From contig PDUO01000012.1 of assembly GCA_003008705.1 (NCBI GenBank), positions 572,870 to 636,869 on the forward strand: 64,000 nucleotides of DNA, written 5' to 3'. The stretch is from Pezicula radicicola. Lineage: Eukaryota; Ascomycota; Leotiomycetes; Helotiales; Dermateaceae. Positions 46,315-58,615 of this stretch are shown one piece after another. Under the pieces are notes generated by a model that had not been told where the DNA came from, did not search any database, and saw only the letters and a program-made list of their open reading frames with translations. Each line of letters opens with the position of its first letter. The first letter of the stretch is position 1. The position numbers and the translations under genes were made by a program.

Positions 46315-48498
46315 ATGTCGCTCAAGAACATCGTCGTGCAGCCAAAGCTGTACCACAAACCGCCCTTCTCTCTCGAAGCTCCTGGGTACGAGCCTGTAGA
46401 AGGCGAGACCATTCCTCGTAGGCATCCTCAATGTGTCAACGAGCTTCAGAATACCCCTTCGAGAGACATCGCCACTATCTTCGACATCATCAAGCGCAGT
46501 TCTGAGAAATATGGCAACGCAAAGGCCCTGGGCACCCGCAGACTCATCAAGACTCACCAGGAGACGAAGAAAATCAAGAAGATGGTAGATGGGACGGAGC
46601 AGGAGGTTGACAAGAAGTGGACCTATTTCGAGCTCAGCGGGTATGAGTACTTGAGCTTCCAAGATTACGAGAAGCTGACACTGGAGCTTGGATCTGGACT
46701 GCGGAAGCTGGGTATGAAGAAGGAGGATAGACTACACATTTTTGCCGCTACAAGTGCTCACTGGTTGGCCATGTCACACGGCGCTGTCTCGCAGTCAATG
46801 CCTATTGTTACTGCCTATGACACTCTTGGTGAGGAGGGTCTCAAGCACTCGCTGGTGGCAACCGGCGCAAAGTGCATTTTCCTCGACCCCCATCTCCTCC
46901 CAACCCTCATCAACCCCCTCAAAGAAGCCAAGGAGATCCAGTACGTGATCTGGAACAGCCAGAACGAGGTGAAGCCGGATAACATCGAAGCTCTGCAGAA
47001 GGCACATGAGCATCTCACCATCTTGAGCTTTGAGGAGCTCCGCAAGCTTGGCGCGGAGAACCCGGTCGAGCCCGTACCACCAGCGCCAAAGGACCTGTGC
47101 TGTATCATGTACACCTCGGGCTCTACTGGTCCACCTAAGGGTGTGCCGCTCCGGCACGAGGCTGTTGTCGCAGCCAGTAAGCAATGCCCCAGAAACTGAT
47201 TTCAGGATCTATGCTAATTTCATACAGTTGCTGGTGTCAGCGTTATTGTCGAGCCTTATCTTGGTCCTGGTGATGGTCTTCTCACCTATCTACCTCTCGC
47301 ACATATTCTCGAGTTCGTGTTTGAAAATGCATGTATATACTGGGGTGGAACTATGGGATACGGAAACCCAAAGACGCTATCTGATGCATCTGTGCGCAAC
47401 TGCCAAGGAGATATTCGCGAGTTCAAGCCTACCGTTCTTGTTGGTGTTCCAGCTGTGTGGGAATCAGTGAAGAAGGGCATTGTCGCCAAGGTCAACTCGG
47501 GTAGTCCGGTAGTGAAGAATCTATTTTGGGGTGCGCTCTGGGCAAAGACACAAATTCTTCACTATGGCCTGCCTGGTGCAAGCTTCTTGGATAAGGTGGT
47601 GTTCGCAAAGGTCAAGGAGGCTACCGGAGGAAAGTTGAGAATCTGCATGAACGGAGGTGGTCCCATTGCAAAGGACACACAACGATTCATCTCAATGGCC
47701 ATCACTCCCATGATCAGTGGTTATGGATTGACCGAAACAACGGCAATGGGTGCTCTCATGGACCCCATGGAGTGGACTCCTGATGCATTGGGTTCTATCC
47801 CTGGCTCTATCGAGGTCAAGCTAGTTGACTTCCCTGATGCGGGATACTTCGTCAAGAACAAGCCTAACCCACAAGGTGAAATTTGGATCAGAGGTATCAG
47901 TGTTATGGAAGGTTATTACCAGAACGCGAAGGAGACTGCTGAAGCCCTCACCCCAGACGGATGGTTCAAGACTGGTGATATTGGAGAGTGGGACCGCAAC
48001 GGCCACCTGAAGATCATCGACAGAAAGAAGAACTTGGTCAAGACTCTCAATGGCGAGTACATTGCCTTGGAGAAGCTCGAGTCCATCTACCGCTCTGCGA
48101 CTGTTGTTGCCAACATCTGCGTTTATGCCGATGAGCAGAAAACCAAGCCAATCGCTCTCATTGTTCCTGCTGAGCCTGCATTGAAGAAGCTGGCCGATTC
48201 AATCGGCGTGAAAGGAAACGGCATCGAGGATTTGGTACATAACAAAAAGATCCAAGATGCAGTCCTCAAGGAATTGCAAGCACAGGGCAAGGCCGGAGGT
48301 TTGTCGGGTATTGAGATCATCGAGGGTGTTGTCTTGGCGGATGAGGAATGGACACCAGCAAATGTGAGTAACTGCTTTCCTTCTGAATCCTTACACGCTA
48401 ACAACAAATAGGGCTTGACCACCTCTGCACAGAAATTGAACCGAAAGGCAATCTTGACGAAATACAAGAAAGATGTTGAAAAGGCGTATAACAACTAA
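46315..48498 (+). CDS. FAA1: Long-chain fatty acid-CoA ligase (Faa1/Faa4-like)
   Basis: Three exons, 46315-47176, 47228-48363 and 48412-48498, give 694 residues, the usual length of this family. The AMP-binding P-loop is YTSGSTGPPKGVP (about 265-278). Further motifs are YLPLAHILEFVFE, MNGGGPIAKDTQRFIS, ISGYGLTETTAMGALMDP (A5-type motif), GWFKTGDIGEWDRNGHLKII and DRKKNLVKTLNGEYIALEKL (the FACS signature region). The C-terminus TSAQKLNRKAILTKYKKDVE supplies the conserved catalytic lysine region. The enzyme activates long-chain fatty acids to acyl-CoA with ATP, feeding lipid synthesis, beta-oxidation and uptake. There is no PTS1 signal (it ends AYNN), so it is likely of the cytosolic or membrane-associated Faa1/Faa4 type. 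Which of the yeast pair it matches cannot be said. Confidence 0.92.
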
Positions 48499-49354
48499 GT
48501 GGTTGACGAGATTTCATGTCCAGGGGCACGGTTTCTTCTAGCGTTTTTGACACGGCTGTATGAATGTATTAATAGGAGCGAGGAATGTTTGGCATTTCTT
48601 TGCCTTCGTCAATTGTATCGTGGGAAAAAGCTCAAAGCCGGGAATTGAAATTATCTAAAATAGGTACGCTGTCATCAGTGTGCAGTGGCCAGAATCTTTC
48701 TTCGCTCGTGCTCGGGACTAACTTGCAATGCTTCGTAGCAAATTCCGCACTGTAGCATGGGCATTTAGTAACTCCAACTCACTTGTGATCCATACCAATC
48801 TAATAAATCATAAAAGACAACCCAGTCACATGGGTCGCTCCCGTCAAAGTGAAATACTTAGGTAGGCAAAGAAGTTTCCGCTTTAAAATTTTGTATGTCT
48901 CAAATCGAATGCTCGTTGTGGTTTTTTTTCACCTTGGTGTTATTATTCCATTCTCCTGTTGGAAAATTGCAGTGGTCATAAAAACATCCTATGTCCTAAC
49001 ATACTGTACGAATTGGTTTATAAGAGATCATTTTACCCAAATTAAGTGAATGGCCTAAAACAAGTAAGTTACTCAAATCCAGCTCGTATGTCTAAATAGA
49101 CAAATATTTAAAATAACGTCTTATAAACCAATTGTTACAGTGCCTTCTTAAGCTCTCTTAAATGTTGTGTCTGATTCGTTGTCTTTGTTAATATCTAACA
49201 CAACAATATAGTACCTAAAGATACGTGGTAGATAGCAATTTGAAGTGTATGAAGCTACTACGAAGTTGGAAGTTCTCTCTGTCTGCTGTACAGGCCTCTA
49301 CGTTTATCTCAAAAAAAAACAGACTCAAACTTCTCACCTCTAGAATACACCTGC
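48499..49354. other. AT-rich intergenic region with a MITE-like element
   Basis: This holds the 3' flank of the acyl-CoA synthetase gene and then AT-rich DNA containing the element at 49011-49133. No gene was recognised. Confidence 0.5.
49011..49133. mobile_element. MITE-like element, 123 bases
   Basis: Bases 49011-49035 and 49109-49133 form inverted repeats (22 of 25 match; outer part AATTGGTTTATAAGA). The interior holds AAGTAAGTTACTCAAAT. The ends resemble those of the element at 14991-15115 (ATTACTTTGTAAGACAT), so both belong to one family. Confidence 0.65.
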
Positions 49355-49655
49355 CTATTCTCTGCCCAACTCAGCCTTCTTGCGCTGCCACCTGGCTTTC
49401 TGTAAAGCTACCGTGGGTCCCACATATATCTGTGACGGATGATCCTTACCCAACCTCCCAATCTCATCCAGAAACTGTGAATGTAATGTGTCTGTTCTGT
49501 AGGAATGCATACAGATCCGTCCATCTGAGTTCAACTGATCAACTATCTTAACCCACTCCCTCGTAACCAGGCGAGTCACCGTCAATTCGAGGGTCATGAA
49601 TATTATAGTCTGGATCAATAGTGAGTACATACCTGCGGTAATCGGCATTCTCCAT
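49355..49655 (-). pseudogene. Hypothetical protein gene with an apparent frameshift
   Basis: From the ATG at 49655 one frame reads MENADYRRYVLTIDPDYNIH, then DPRIDGDSPGYEGVG and a stop. The adjoining frame continues directly as EWVKIVDQLNSDGRICMHSY, then RTDTLHSQFLDEIGRLGKDH and VALQKARWQRKKAELGRE to 49355. Both parts have coding-like composition, and a single base change in the GGTTACGAGGGAGTGGG run would join them. I do not recognise the family. It lies between MITE-like elements in decayed DNA, so a broken gene is the likeliest reading. A short intron in the GTATGTAC region is an alternative. Confidence 0.45.
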
Positions 49656-49849
49656 TCTTCACCCGTTCGTAGATTTTTTGTGGTCCAGAAGTAGTGTTGA
49701 AAGCATTGGTATAGGAAGTATCAACAGTGAGATATATTTTGGTTTTCATTCCCGGATGAAGAATTTGTGTACTACTAGTACTCGTACTTGTTTTGGTTGT
49801 TGTTTTTTGAAGGAATTAAAATGTTCTCTTACACTTTGAATATCATCAA

Positions 49850-49923
49850 CGAGTAACTTACTCAAATATATCTCTTATATCTTAATAGATAGCGATTCAA
49901 AATGATATCCTATAAACCAGTTA
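49850..49923. mobile_element. Partial MITE-like copy
   Basis: The right end TCAAAATGATATCCTATAAACC matches, in reverse complement, the ends of the elements at 14991 and 49011. The GAGTAACTTACTCAAAT interior word is also present. No matching left end was found, so the copy is truncated or diverged. Confidence 0.5.
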
Positions 49924-49989
49924 ATATGGTATCCGGCGTATTATCCCAATCAATTTACTCTGGAGTGACTATTAATTTCATTGTCGTCG

Positions 49990-51900
49990 AAGCTTGCCTG
50001 AATTCAGTTCAAAATATCAGAAAGGTCATAACGGTTGTCATTTCACAATTCCTCCACCATTGAAATTCGATATCGTCCCAGAAAACAAAGGTACTACGGC
50101 GGCTATACTCCATTTCTTTTTCCAGTAACTCAAATACTCGGCCCTCAGTCTTCGAAGTTCGAGCACAGTAGACTATATGATGGTCCATTATATCTTCACT
50201 CTTGTCCCCCCAATCAAGAGAACACTGACCAATAGTTCCATCCAGCATCGCCATCGTAGTATCGAATTTAGATACTGCTGGGATTGGTGTACTTGGTTTT
50301 TGAGCACATAGAAACTATCCTTTCCGATAATTTGCTCCATGTCTCCAAAATCTCCAAGCTGGTTTTAGGTGGGTACTTATCTTCAGGAACCCGACATCTG
50401 AGGCCTTCCCGAATTCATCTGGACCCTTGGATGTTATATTATGTTCGACAACCTTGGAGTAAATAATGTCCTCTTCCTTTTTAACACCGCGCCAGATGAT
50501 GGTGCTATCGCTTAATGATGCCCATGACCACGAAGGTGTATATAGCTTAGCTGGTCTGTCTAAATCAGATTCAGTTTTATGATGGTATGCTTCCCAGGGT
50601 AAGCCATGCGGAAGATCATTTTCCCACAATCCTGCAATATAGGTCGTCTGAGCGTGATTAGTGATACTATATAGTTTGGCTATACCAAAAAGTGCCACTA
50701 AATTGTCCTCAAGATATGTGAAGGTGTGTAAAGTAAGAGCTGTGATCTCATCCTCCCATGAATACCGACTCTCTCGCTGCAGAAAATTTGCTTCGACGTC
50801 ACCTATAACGTGTCTGCTCCTTGGTGTACCGCGAATAGGCTTATGAAATAGTGCTGGGCCAAACTAGCCATCCAGCAACGGACTCCCGCTTTCAGGAAGT
50901 GTATATGTAGGACACTCCCACCAAATCTGACTCGAGCTAAACACGAGCATACATCGTGCAAGCTATGATTCCTGGAGACACCAACCGCGTCTATCCAGAG
51001 CCTCATTACGGATCAGAGACTCGAGCCTTAACTTTACCAAATTCACAGTACTGTCTCTCAGCTCCATTTTGAGTTTGAAAGGCGCAACCTTGTCCTTTTC
51101 TCGTTTCTTATAAAGCTTGTCTTGGTAGCCAGCGCCAGAGGCAGCTTTAATTAGTACAGTTGTATCTAAATAGATATCACCCATCATAGTAGCCTCTTTT
51201 GCCCAGTCCGACGGAGAATCTTGCACAATACATAATGCATCAACCCAAAGGTATTGAATTCCAAGATTTCGAGTGGTTATTACTATACCTTTTGCAGTCT
51301 TCGGCATCTTATAAGGAATCGAGTGTTGAGAGTATTACGTTAAAGTCTCAGTAGTAAGACATAAGTTGGAGCTTTGTCCCCAACTGTAGCTCAGCGCGAC
51401 ATAAGGCCTACAGATATTTCCACCCTCAATGAAAAGTTTTGTGTGATTTTTTGATGGTTATCCAGTATCTATGAGTTGAGGAAGAAGGCGAGGGACTTTA
51501 CTCCTGCATTGTAGATGTGTCTCAAGACAAGTATTCATCCACGACCAGGCGCGCTGTAAGTTCTGCTTGCTGTTTGCTTTATGATCCATCACTCGTCCAG
51601 TGACGACTTTTCTAATAGCAGAATCTGTAGAGAGAAAGAGAGATTAAGAGTTAAGAAGATCAAAAGAGGATGTAATGTTAACCATGGAGGCTCTGAGTTC
51701 TAACTGCACCAACCATTATCAATCACCAGACCCCCAAACGTCCCCGTGTAAAATACACCAGCACTCACACCCAAAACCTCGAATCTCGTATCAACTTCCC
51801 ACTTAAGATTATACTGACCATTCTCAAAGATCTGGAATACCTTGATAGCCGTGTTGAGATGAGCCATCTGGATAGGATCATTCTCCTCATCTATAAAACT
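49990..51900 (-). pseudogene. HET (heterokaryon incompatibility)-domain protein, RIP-decayed
   Basis: A single frame with interrupting stops reads from FSFIDEENDPIQMAHLNTAI near 51895, FGGLVIDNGWCS, WSWMNTCLETHLQC, RPYVALSYSWG (near 51395), NLGIQYLWVDALCIVQDSPS, WAKEATMMGDIYLDTTVLI, RRGWCLQES and SSQIWWECP to LYTPSWSWASLSDSTIIW near 50500. These are the three classical HET blocks and the WSWAS C-terminal motif in the right order. In-frame stops are at 51458-51460, 51335-51337, 50963-50965 and 50864-50866, all TAA or TAG. Several stand where Trp or Gln would be expected. The tail to about 49990 (FELLEKEMEYSRRSTFVFWD) is in shifted frames. HET proteins trigger allorecognition cell death in fungi; this copy is inactive. 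The gene ends are approximate. Confidence 0.75.
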
Positions 51901-54477
51901 GAATGCGCTTTTAAGCTAAGTTACGCTCCATAATAAATAAGCAAAGTGTAAATCGCGATATACTTTCAGAAAGAACCTGGTTATTTGAATACTCTCTGAG
52001 AAGTCGTGGTTCAGTAGATGTAGGCTTTAGAATTATATCTCTGCACTCTCGACATAGTAAGTCATTCAATTGTCGCTGATATTCTTATTATAACTGTTGG
52101 GGAACCCTTGCTTGAAAACCTTTAGCAAAGACATTCTGTATAAAGTAGCTTAGGGGTACGAAGGTCCTAGAAACGTGTGGTGCAAAGTCTATAATGCTCA
52201 CACTGAGCTAACCTGAGGTCCTAAGCTGTGAACTTGTGTGTGGCCTATAGTATGCATCCTGAGCACGCCCTAAGTCAGCCTACGGACTCTCCCTTGGTCT
52301 TGTATACATAGAGTTGTCAATCCTCTTTCTACACAGAACAAAGATCAAAACGTCGAACTCGAGTTCAAGTGTAGTTTGTATTGCTGTTGCTAAGTTCTAG
52401 AGTTCGAGGCTCTGGATTTAGCGTCGAAAATGTCACTAACTTAATCGAGAACAGTGCTGCGTGAGCATGCCAGGAACTGGAAGAAAAAAGACTTGGAGAG
52501 GTGTTTTTTGGACTTGGAATTGGGCGGATAGAGAGAAGTATAAGTGGTTATGCGCAGAGATTATGTCTTGCTTGGAGTGTGCTATTGACCACAACAACAC
52601 CAAAAAAAACGTGACAGAGGGTGGTTTGGTATTAGACTAGTGGAGAGAATTTGTGATACTGTACTTTAAATCCGGTAAATCGTTGCCTTACAATAATGTG
52701 ACCCGCTTGTTTTGAGTGAAGAATTTCAATTTTGTAATTAGAATGACAACGGTATTATAATGGCAGTAAGTAAAGGTAATTCTTTTTATAAAACTAAACT
52801 TGTCTAAGTCTTTATTATTTTATTCTATGCACTTGCTTGTGAATCTACCTCATAGCTTTGATACTTTTAACCACGGCTTATTTCATAGTCTAAAATGCCA
52901 AGTTCAAGACTTGAAGTGCTACTACGACCACCGCCTGTGGTTTGGGTCTGACTTCTATCAATACCGATCTAATTAGATACACCTTAATTTTCTTTTGCTA
53001 GAAAGACATAGTACTGAGTACTATTAAATGGGTCTTCGGAGACAGGACTACAACAACCTACCTGATAAGAATGCAAAATTTATGAGGCTCCTTTCTAGCA
53101 CTTATCATAAGAGAAAATTTGAGGTTACAGTCTCGCACTCGTCACTAGTTTAAGAGTCATTCTCGCTGTCTAGTAATAGCCCACACCAAAGATGCAATAA
53201 CTTGCGAATCTAAACAGCTCTATGAATCCACTGCATTATACATATGTCGATCACCAAGGCAAAATGCCTTAAGAAAGCTCTACAATACCTAAAGCATATC
53301 TATCGAAGTCCAACAGTTATGCCGAAAATAAAGCTCGCCGATTCCAAGCCACTAATTATAGTCCATAGGATTGTAGTCTTCTGATAATAGTTAATCGTTT
53401 ACCTTATTCAGAAAAATCAATTAAAAGTTAACAACGCTATAGTACATCGCGACATAAATACAAAAATCAATTCTATATAGGAATAAGCGTAGTCTAATTT
53501 ATCTCTCTAATTTATTACTCGTTTCTTTGAGATGTTTAGCTACTATACCTCCTGTTCTCTTCTAGATAATTAGCTACTTTCTTCTAAGAAACCATTCTTT
53601 TAAATTTTAGGAAACATGGCTATAGTATTTAATGCTGTATGGCTATCAAATCTAACAGCATGGGAAATGTACTACTATAATATCGCGGTCCACTCGATAG
53701 AATTGTTATCCCTACTCTCTTTCAAAACCTACAAGCTTCAAGTCTCACATTTGCTAGAAAAGAAAGAGGTCATGCAATTTACAAACGCAATATAAAACAG
53801 AGTCTTTGTTGTCCTATTTTCTATATAGCAGATTAGAAGGCGATGTTGAAGTACCTCAATAACAAATGCGCCTAAGCGAGTAAATTGATCTTCATGGGCA
53901 TGGTTACAAAATAAAGGATGTTGCAATTTAAGGAATAAACTTTAATTTTTATTTATATCTGACTTAAAACAGAAGATACTCGTGAATTAGACTGCTAGTG
54001 CACTTAGTTATTAATCGTCTGTTCATGGTATACTTCTATCGAGATGTCAGTAGATAGATCTCCTCACTTTCCTAGGGGTTTAGATGAAACAACATTTAAT
54101 CCACCCCTTCTCCTTACCCACAAAAAAAGCTCAGGAGACAAGAGGCAATTGAACCTTAACCGCAAGAATATGATTGACCATGGGTCTCTAAAGTGAATGT
54201 ATCACAGCAGGATTCGGATCATGTCAGCCAATACAGCCAAGTGCGCTGTGTGTCTAACGGCACAAAGTACTATTGTAAGCTGGTAGTCGTGGATCTGGAG
54301 TATCTTTTCTCCGTTCCCATTTACCACCATTTTATCGCTTATATTTCAGCTACAGAATCATAGCCACCATTTCCCTGTCACCAAAATAATTTGCTCCTCA
54401 TCCGATCAAAATATCAACACACTTCATCTAAATCGTATCTACCAACCTCAGTCAATCTCACTATCAAGACTCAGAAT
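51901..54477. other. AT-rich gene desert
   Basis: About 2.6 kb of AT-rich DNA without a coding frame of useful length. The frame at 53738-53926 is short and unrecognised. The density of TAA and TAG on both strands suggests old repeat-derived sequence, but no element ends were found. Confidence 0.5.
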
Positions 54478-54566
54478 ATGGATGAATCTTAGAGGAGTTC
54501 AAATGGTACGCGTTCTCGTCTCAGCTCCTTAACATACCAACTATATTTATTAACATATCCACAGTT

Positions 54567-55589
54567 CGGATATCGGAGTACCGTCCTGTACGTCTTAATG
54601 ACGTTTTGATTAGGTTTGAGGTCCGCGACGGCAGACATAGAACGAACAGTGAACTGTTAGCAGCAAGAGATGGGTACATTACGTCATTCCTCTAGGATGA
54701 GTTTGAAGATCGTCCTACAGATGAGTTGCGAGCTGATCACCTCGACTGGGAGAAGTTTAGGAGGTTTGTGAATAGATCTATGCATATAGAGTTTCAGTAC
54801 TTGGAAGATGAGATGGGATTTTTCTTTAGGGGTATTGATGGTACAAAGCAGCAGATATTTGTGGAGATCAAAGATGAACGAACCTTTTACAACACTGTTG
54901 CTATGATGCACCTTCAGTCACGTCAAGACACAAAGCAATTCACAATCGAGATCTTTCATCTAAGAAGACGACGCTCAGATCCAGACTCATCGCATCAACT
55001 ACAAGATGGCGGATCTGACTCAAAGGATGCCAATGAACCAACAGTTCCTGCTGCATCATTAAAACAGAACGTTCCAACGAGTTCATTAGATGACAAAACT
55101 CCTGTAAACAAATCCGCGAATTCTGATGAACAACCATCTACGTCAACTATTGCAGAGAATACTGCCAATTCCTCATCTTCACTTGAACAAGTACAATATC
55201 AGTCAGCAGATTTGGAGGTTGCAGCCCGCGATGCAGATCCTGAAGCTCCAACAAATACAGCAATGTCTAGTGACAACGATACGCCTACACAGATACAGGA
55301 GGATTCTTTCGAAGAACTTGAAGATGATTCTCCTCAGACTGAGATACCTTTACGCGATGATTTACATAAGGAAGATGTCTCACAGAAGCGAAGAATCAAC
55401 GATGAAAACAGCGACAACGAAGATGAAGAGAACGGTTCTAGTGACGACAATTTGCAACAAAGCAAATGCAAACCACTATCACTTCAAAAAGATGAATTCG
55501 AGATAAGTAAGAGTAGCATCGATGTCGCATGGATGAATAACACTATGTGCACCGAGTTACATATATGCAAATGCACGGTCAGGAATTAG
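54567..55589 (+). pseudogene. Hypothetical protein with acidic tail, interrupted by one TAG
   Basis: After a likely acceptor (CCACAG at 54559-54564) one frame reads RISEYRPVRLNDVLIRFEVR, then DGRHRTNSELLAARDG and YITSFL, a TAG at 54693-54695, and continues DEFEDRPTDELRADHLDWEK, FVNRSMHIEFQYLEDEMGFF and RGIDGTKQQIFVEIKDERTF. The second half, from about 54960, is low complexity: Ser/Thr/Gln/Asp-rich with an acidic cluster (ENSDNEDEENGSSDDN) and possible nuclear KRRIN. CAG to TAG would explain the stop. The upstream exon (perhaps near 54478-54508) is not certain. I do not recognise the family. The intact downstream part (54696-55589, ~297 residues) may still be expressed from an internal start. 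Confidence 0.5.
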
Positions 55590-58500
55590 TTGGAGAGATA
55601 GAACACCTGCCTAGCAATAACATTTCCCCTTTTTTATTTTTTGACAGTACTGTTGTCATTAACGTGTGTCTTGCCAAGTTGCACTCGAATTTTGAACCTT
55701 CGAGGTAGAAAGGGTATGGAAACTAATAAAGATAGTAAGACATTCTTAAAGTTGGAGCATATGAGGAGAAGAGAGGTTGAGGTGGCCATAAGGGTCTCCA
55801 GGTAGCCCAGTTCAAGCTAGGGTCTACAAGAATACTGAGAAGGAGGAATGTAAGGATCTTCCGACTAGAAACATACACCGTCTTTCTGTAGTCCAGAATT
55901 TGCTTGACCATGATAGTAAGCTCCCTTCTTGAGAAGGTTGAGAGCTCTGTGGATGGCATTTTCAGGGATGCATCCCACTGTCACATGTCGCCGTCTCTCT
56001 ATTTTCTTGTCTTAGAAAGCCAATTCTCTCCTCAAGAAAGCCCTTAAGATAATCATTGAGTAATTTTGTTGTCGTAACAAAGTTTACTCCTAAATCTTTA
56101 CAATCTGTGTAACATATAATAAACTTTCACACACTATGGAAAAGAAACAGTAGGAACGAGTCCAGTAACCTATATTCCTTGATATTTCCCGAAACCTTCC
56201 CTACCTTAGGCTATGATATAAACTCTTTATCCACCTCGGCACCAGAGTCACTATAACCACTAAGTCTACGAAACACGGAGACAACCACAGAGCCTTCCCC
56301 TTCTGACCCCTTAAAATAATCCCAATCTAGTATTCCTCCTCTCGAAGTTAAATGAAACATTTTGTTTAATCTATAAGCCAAAGCCGTCAAGTACTTGTCT
56401 TTAATCCGTACAAAGATATTATTCAAGATTAACAGCAAATACGTATTTGACAAGTGACGAAGACACATAACGCTGTCCCCGATTTGTTGTATCTCCCGCC
56501 TAAGATTATCTAAACATATGAATATTTTGATTTGCACCAAATATTCAAAGCCTATAAATTCACCTTGACATAAAACCTTCTACTTATGGTGTCTAGTCTA
56601 GGTGATTCGGCATCGCTATAGTGTGCCCATAGCATAATTATAGACAGTCTTTTCTAACTAGATGTTCCGATAAGATATTTCCAAATAGATAATTTCTCCA
56701 GAGAGGGGTACAAGTACGAGAATAACAGGGAATAAAATGCTTGAAGCATTCGGTGATGACTAGCTTCAGATACATCCTTCCAGATAAATATTTCACTCGA
56801 GTAAGTCTGTTCAGTCACAGCCGGTTTGCTGCTACCTCTATTGCAGATACCAAGCAGAAGACCTTGAAGTATAGATGAGAAAATTAGCTCTCTACGACCT
56901 TCAATAGTCCTGACATGCTCGAACAAGGGCAGAGGCAGCGCAAGTAAGTCACCCTAGTAGAAAACTACCAATAACAGCAGCACAACAAATCTTATTGATA
57001 CTTCCATTAACTATTGTATATCCCTTTGTGTGATTCGGGGCCCTCCCTTCAGGGATTTGAATTAAGCATTCGGGAGATTATTAAGGCAAGCGCTTTATAC
57101 GTATACATAGACATTTTATACAATTTGTCCCCTGGAGAATACTAATTAACGCTCCTTTTATCTTAGTATAAACCTAGGTATACTTTGCTAAAACTATAAT
57201 CTATATAAGAAGCTAATTTTTAAATATAAATAAGTAGATTTTAGTAAGTAGTTAACACGTTTACACGTTAAACAAGCTCTCGGCTCATTCAGCACGTTCT
57301 AAGTCTAGTAAGAGAGCCCTGAGCCACACAAAGGGATATGACCACGTTCCAAGGTACGAATTCTTGCTATTCTACCCATTTACAAGGAGCTTTTTGCTTC
57401 ACCACACGAGCCATATTCATACGTTCGCGCTCACCTTCAACTACTGCAGACCCCTTAAACCGTCCGCGCTCTGCCCCTTTCTAAAATATGAGGATATCCA
57501 GTAACTCAACCTAGGTATCCGACCAAACACTTAAATTTTCCAAATACTAGATTCTCTAACTATTCTCCCAACGAAAATTGCAAATGACAACAGAAAACAT
57601 ATTAGCAACATCCGACTTAATTCGATGCTAAGACTTAAAACGTCTCAAGCTACACGAAAACTCCACCTACCTACATTTCAATTCTTAAACACGGTTTTCT
57701 TTTGGCCCTCCTTAGCTTGTATATTGTGGTATTGGAGTTCTCCCACTCAGAATAAACGTATCGTCAGCTCCCTTCTAATGTCCCAGCCATTTTCTCCTGC
57801 TCCTACACCTAAAAGTGCAGCCGGGCCGATGAAGTATCTAAGCAGACCAACACATAACAAGCTACTTAAACAACACCACCTTGATTTCGATCGTGCATGG
57901 TTCGACCAGCCATTAGACGCTGTAGTATTAAAGACGATCCTTTCAGTCAGAAAATGTAAGTGTCGACAGCTCCCTACCTCCTCCCCCTCCAACTCTCACA
58001 TCCAAAAGCACCAGGGGTACAACCCAACCAACCAACAATGAGTCATTACCCACAATCCCAGCACCAATCCCCGAACCTAATTACGCATCAGAGAAACTCG
58101 TAAAAGGTTAGGGACAAGTGTTCCCTTTGCTTAGGTACCTAGTGAGACAATCTGCAGCACGAAATAGCGTTACTACAATAAGTATAGAAGGAAGGCAAAA
58201 ACAATACGACCTCTCCACTTCTTGTTTCGCCACTAGACCCACTCTCACTGCACCCTTCATCGATTCAGGTCTAGGAGGATAAGAAAATCACGCAAAGTAC
58301 GGACTATGCCTTCTCCAGCTTCCCTATGATACACAAGACTTGTTTAGCCCGCCAACCAGCGGAAACTCAGGAATGAAGACCTCGGCTTTCTAGCCCAGAC
58401 TGATGAAGATCCCAAGATGTGACAGCTCTATCTAGCAAGCAAGACATACTAACCTCATCAGTAGCGAAAGGTGTAGGTGTTTCCGCACAAATCACCAAAA

Positions 58501-58615
58501 AAAAAGGACACAGTTTCACAAATTCACAACAAACCACGCCACCAAACACCAAAAGCACAAGTGATTTTTCAATCCCAATCAATTATTTATCCGCCTCCTC
58601 AACAAACGAAAAAAC
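55590..58615. other. AT-rich intergenic region with unassigned frames
   Basis: About 3 kb. Minus-strand frames 56211-56540 (109 codons) and 56654-56926 (90 codons, VRTIEGRRELIFSSILQG) could be parts of one broken gene, but no domain is seen. At 57779 a plus-strand ATG starts MSQPFSPAPTPKSAAGPMKY and runs to a possible donor near 57956; this may be the first exon of a small gene, without further support. Otherwise nothing was recognised. Confidence 0.4.

Noticed and set aside
56211..56926. Two minus-strand frames of 109 and 90 codons
   Set aside because: They may belong to one broken gene, but no motif or convincing splice junction connects them.
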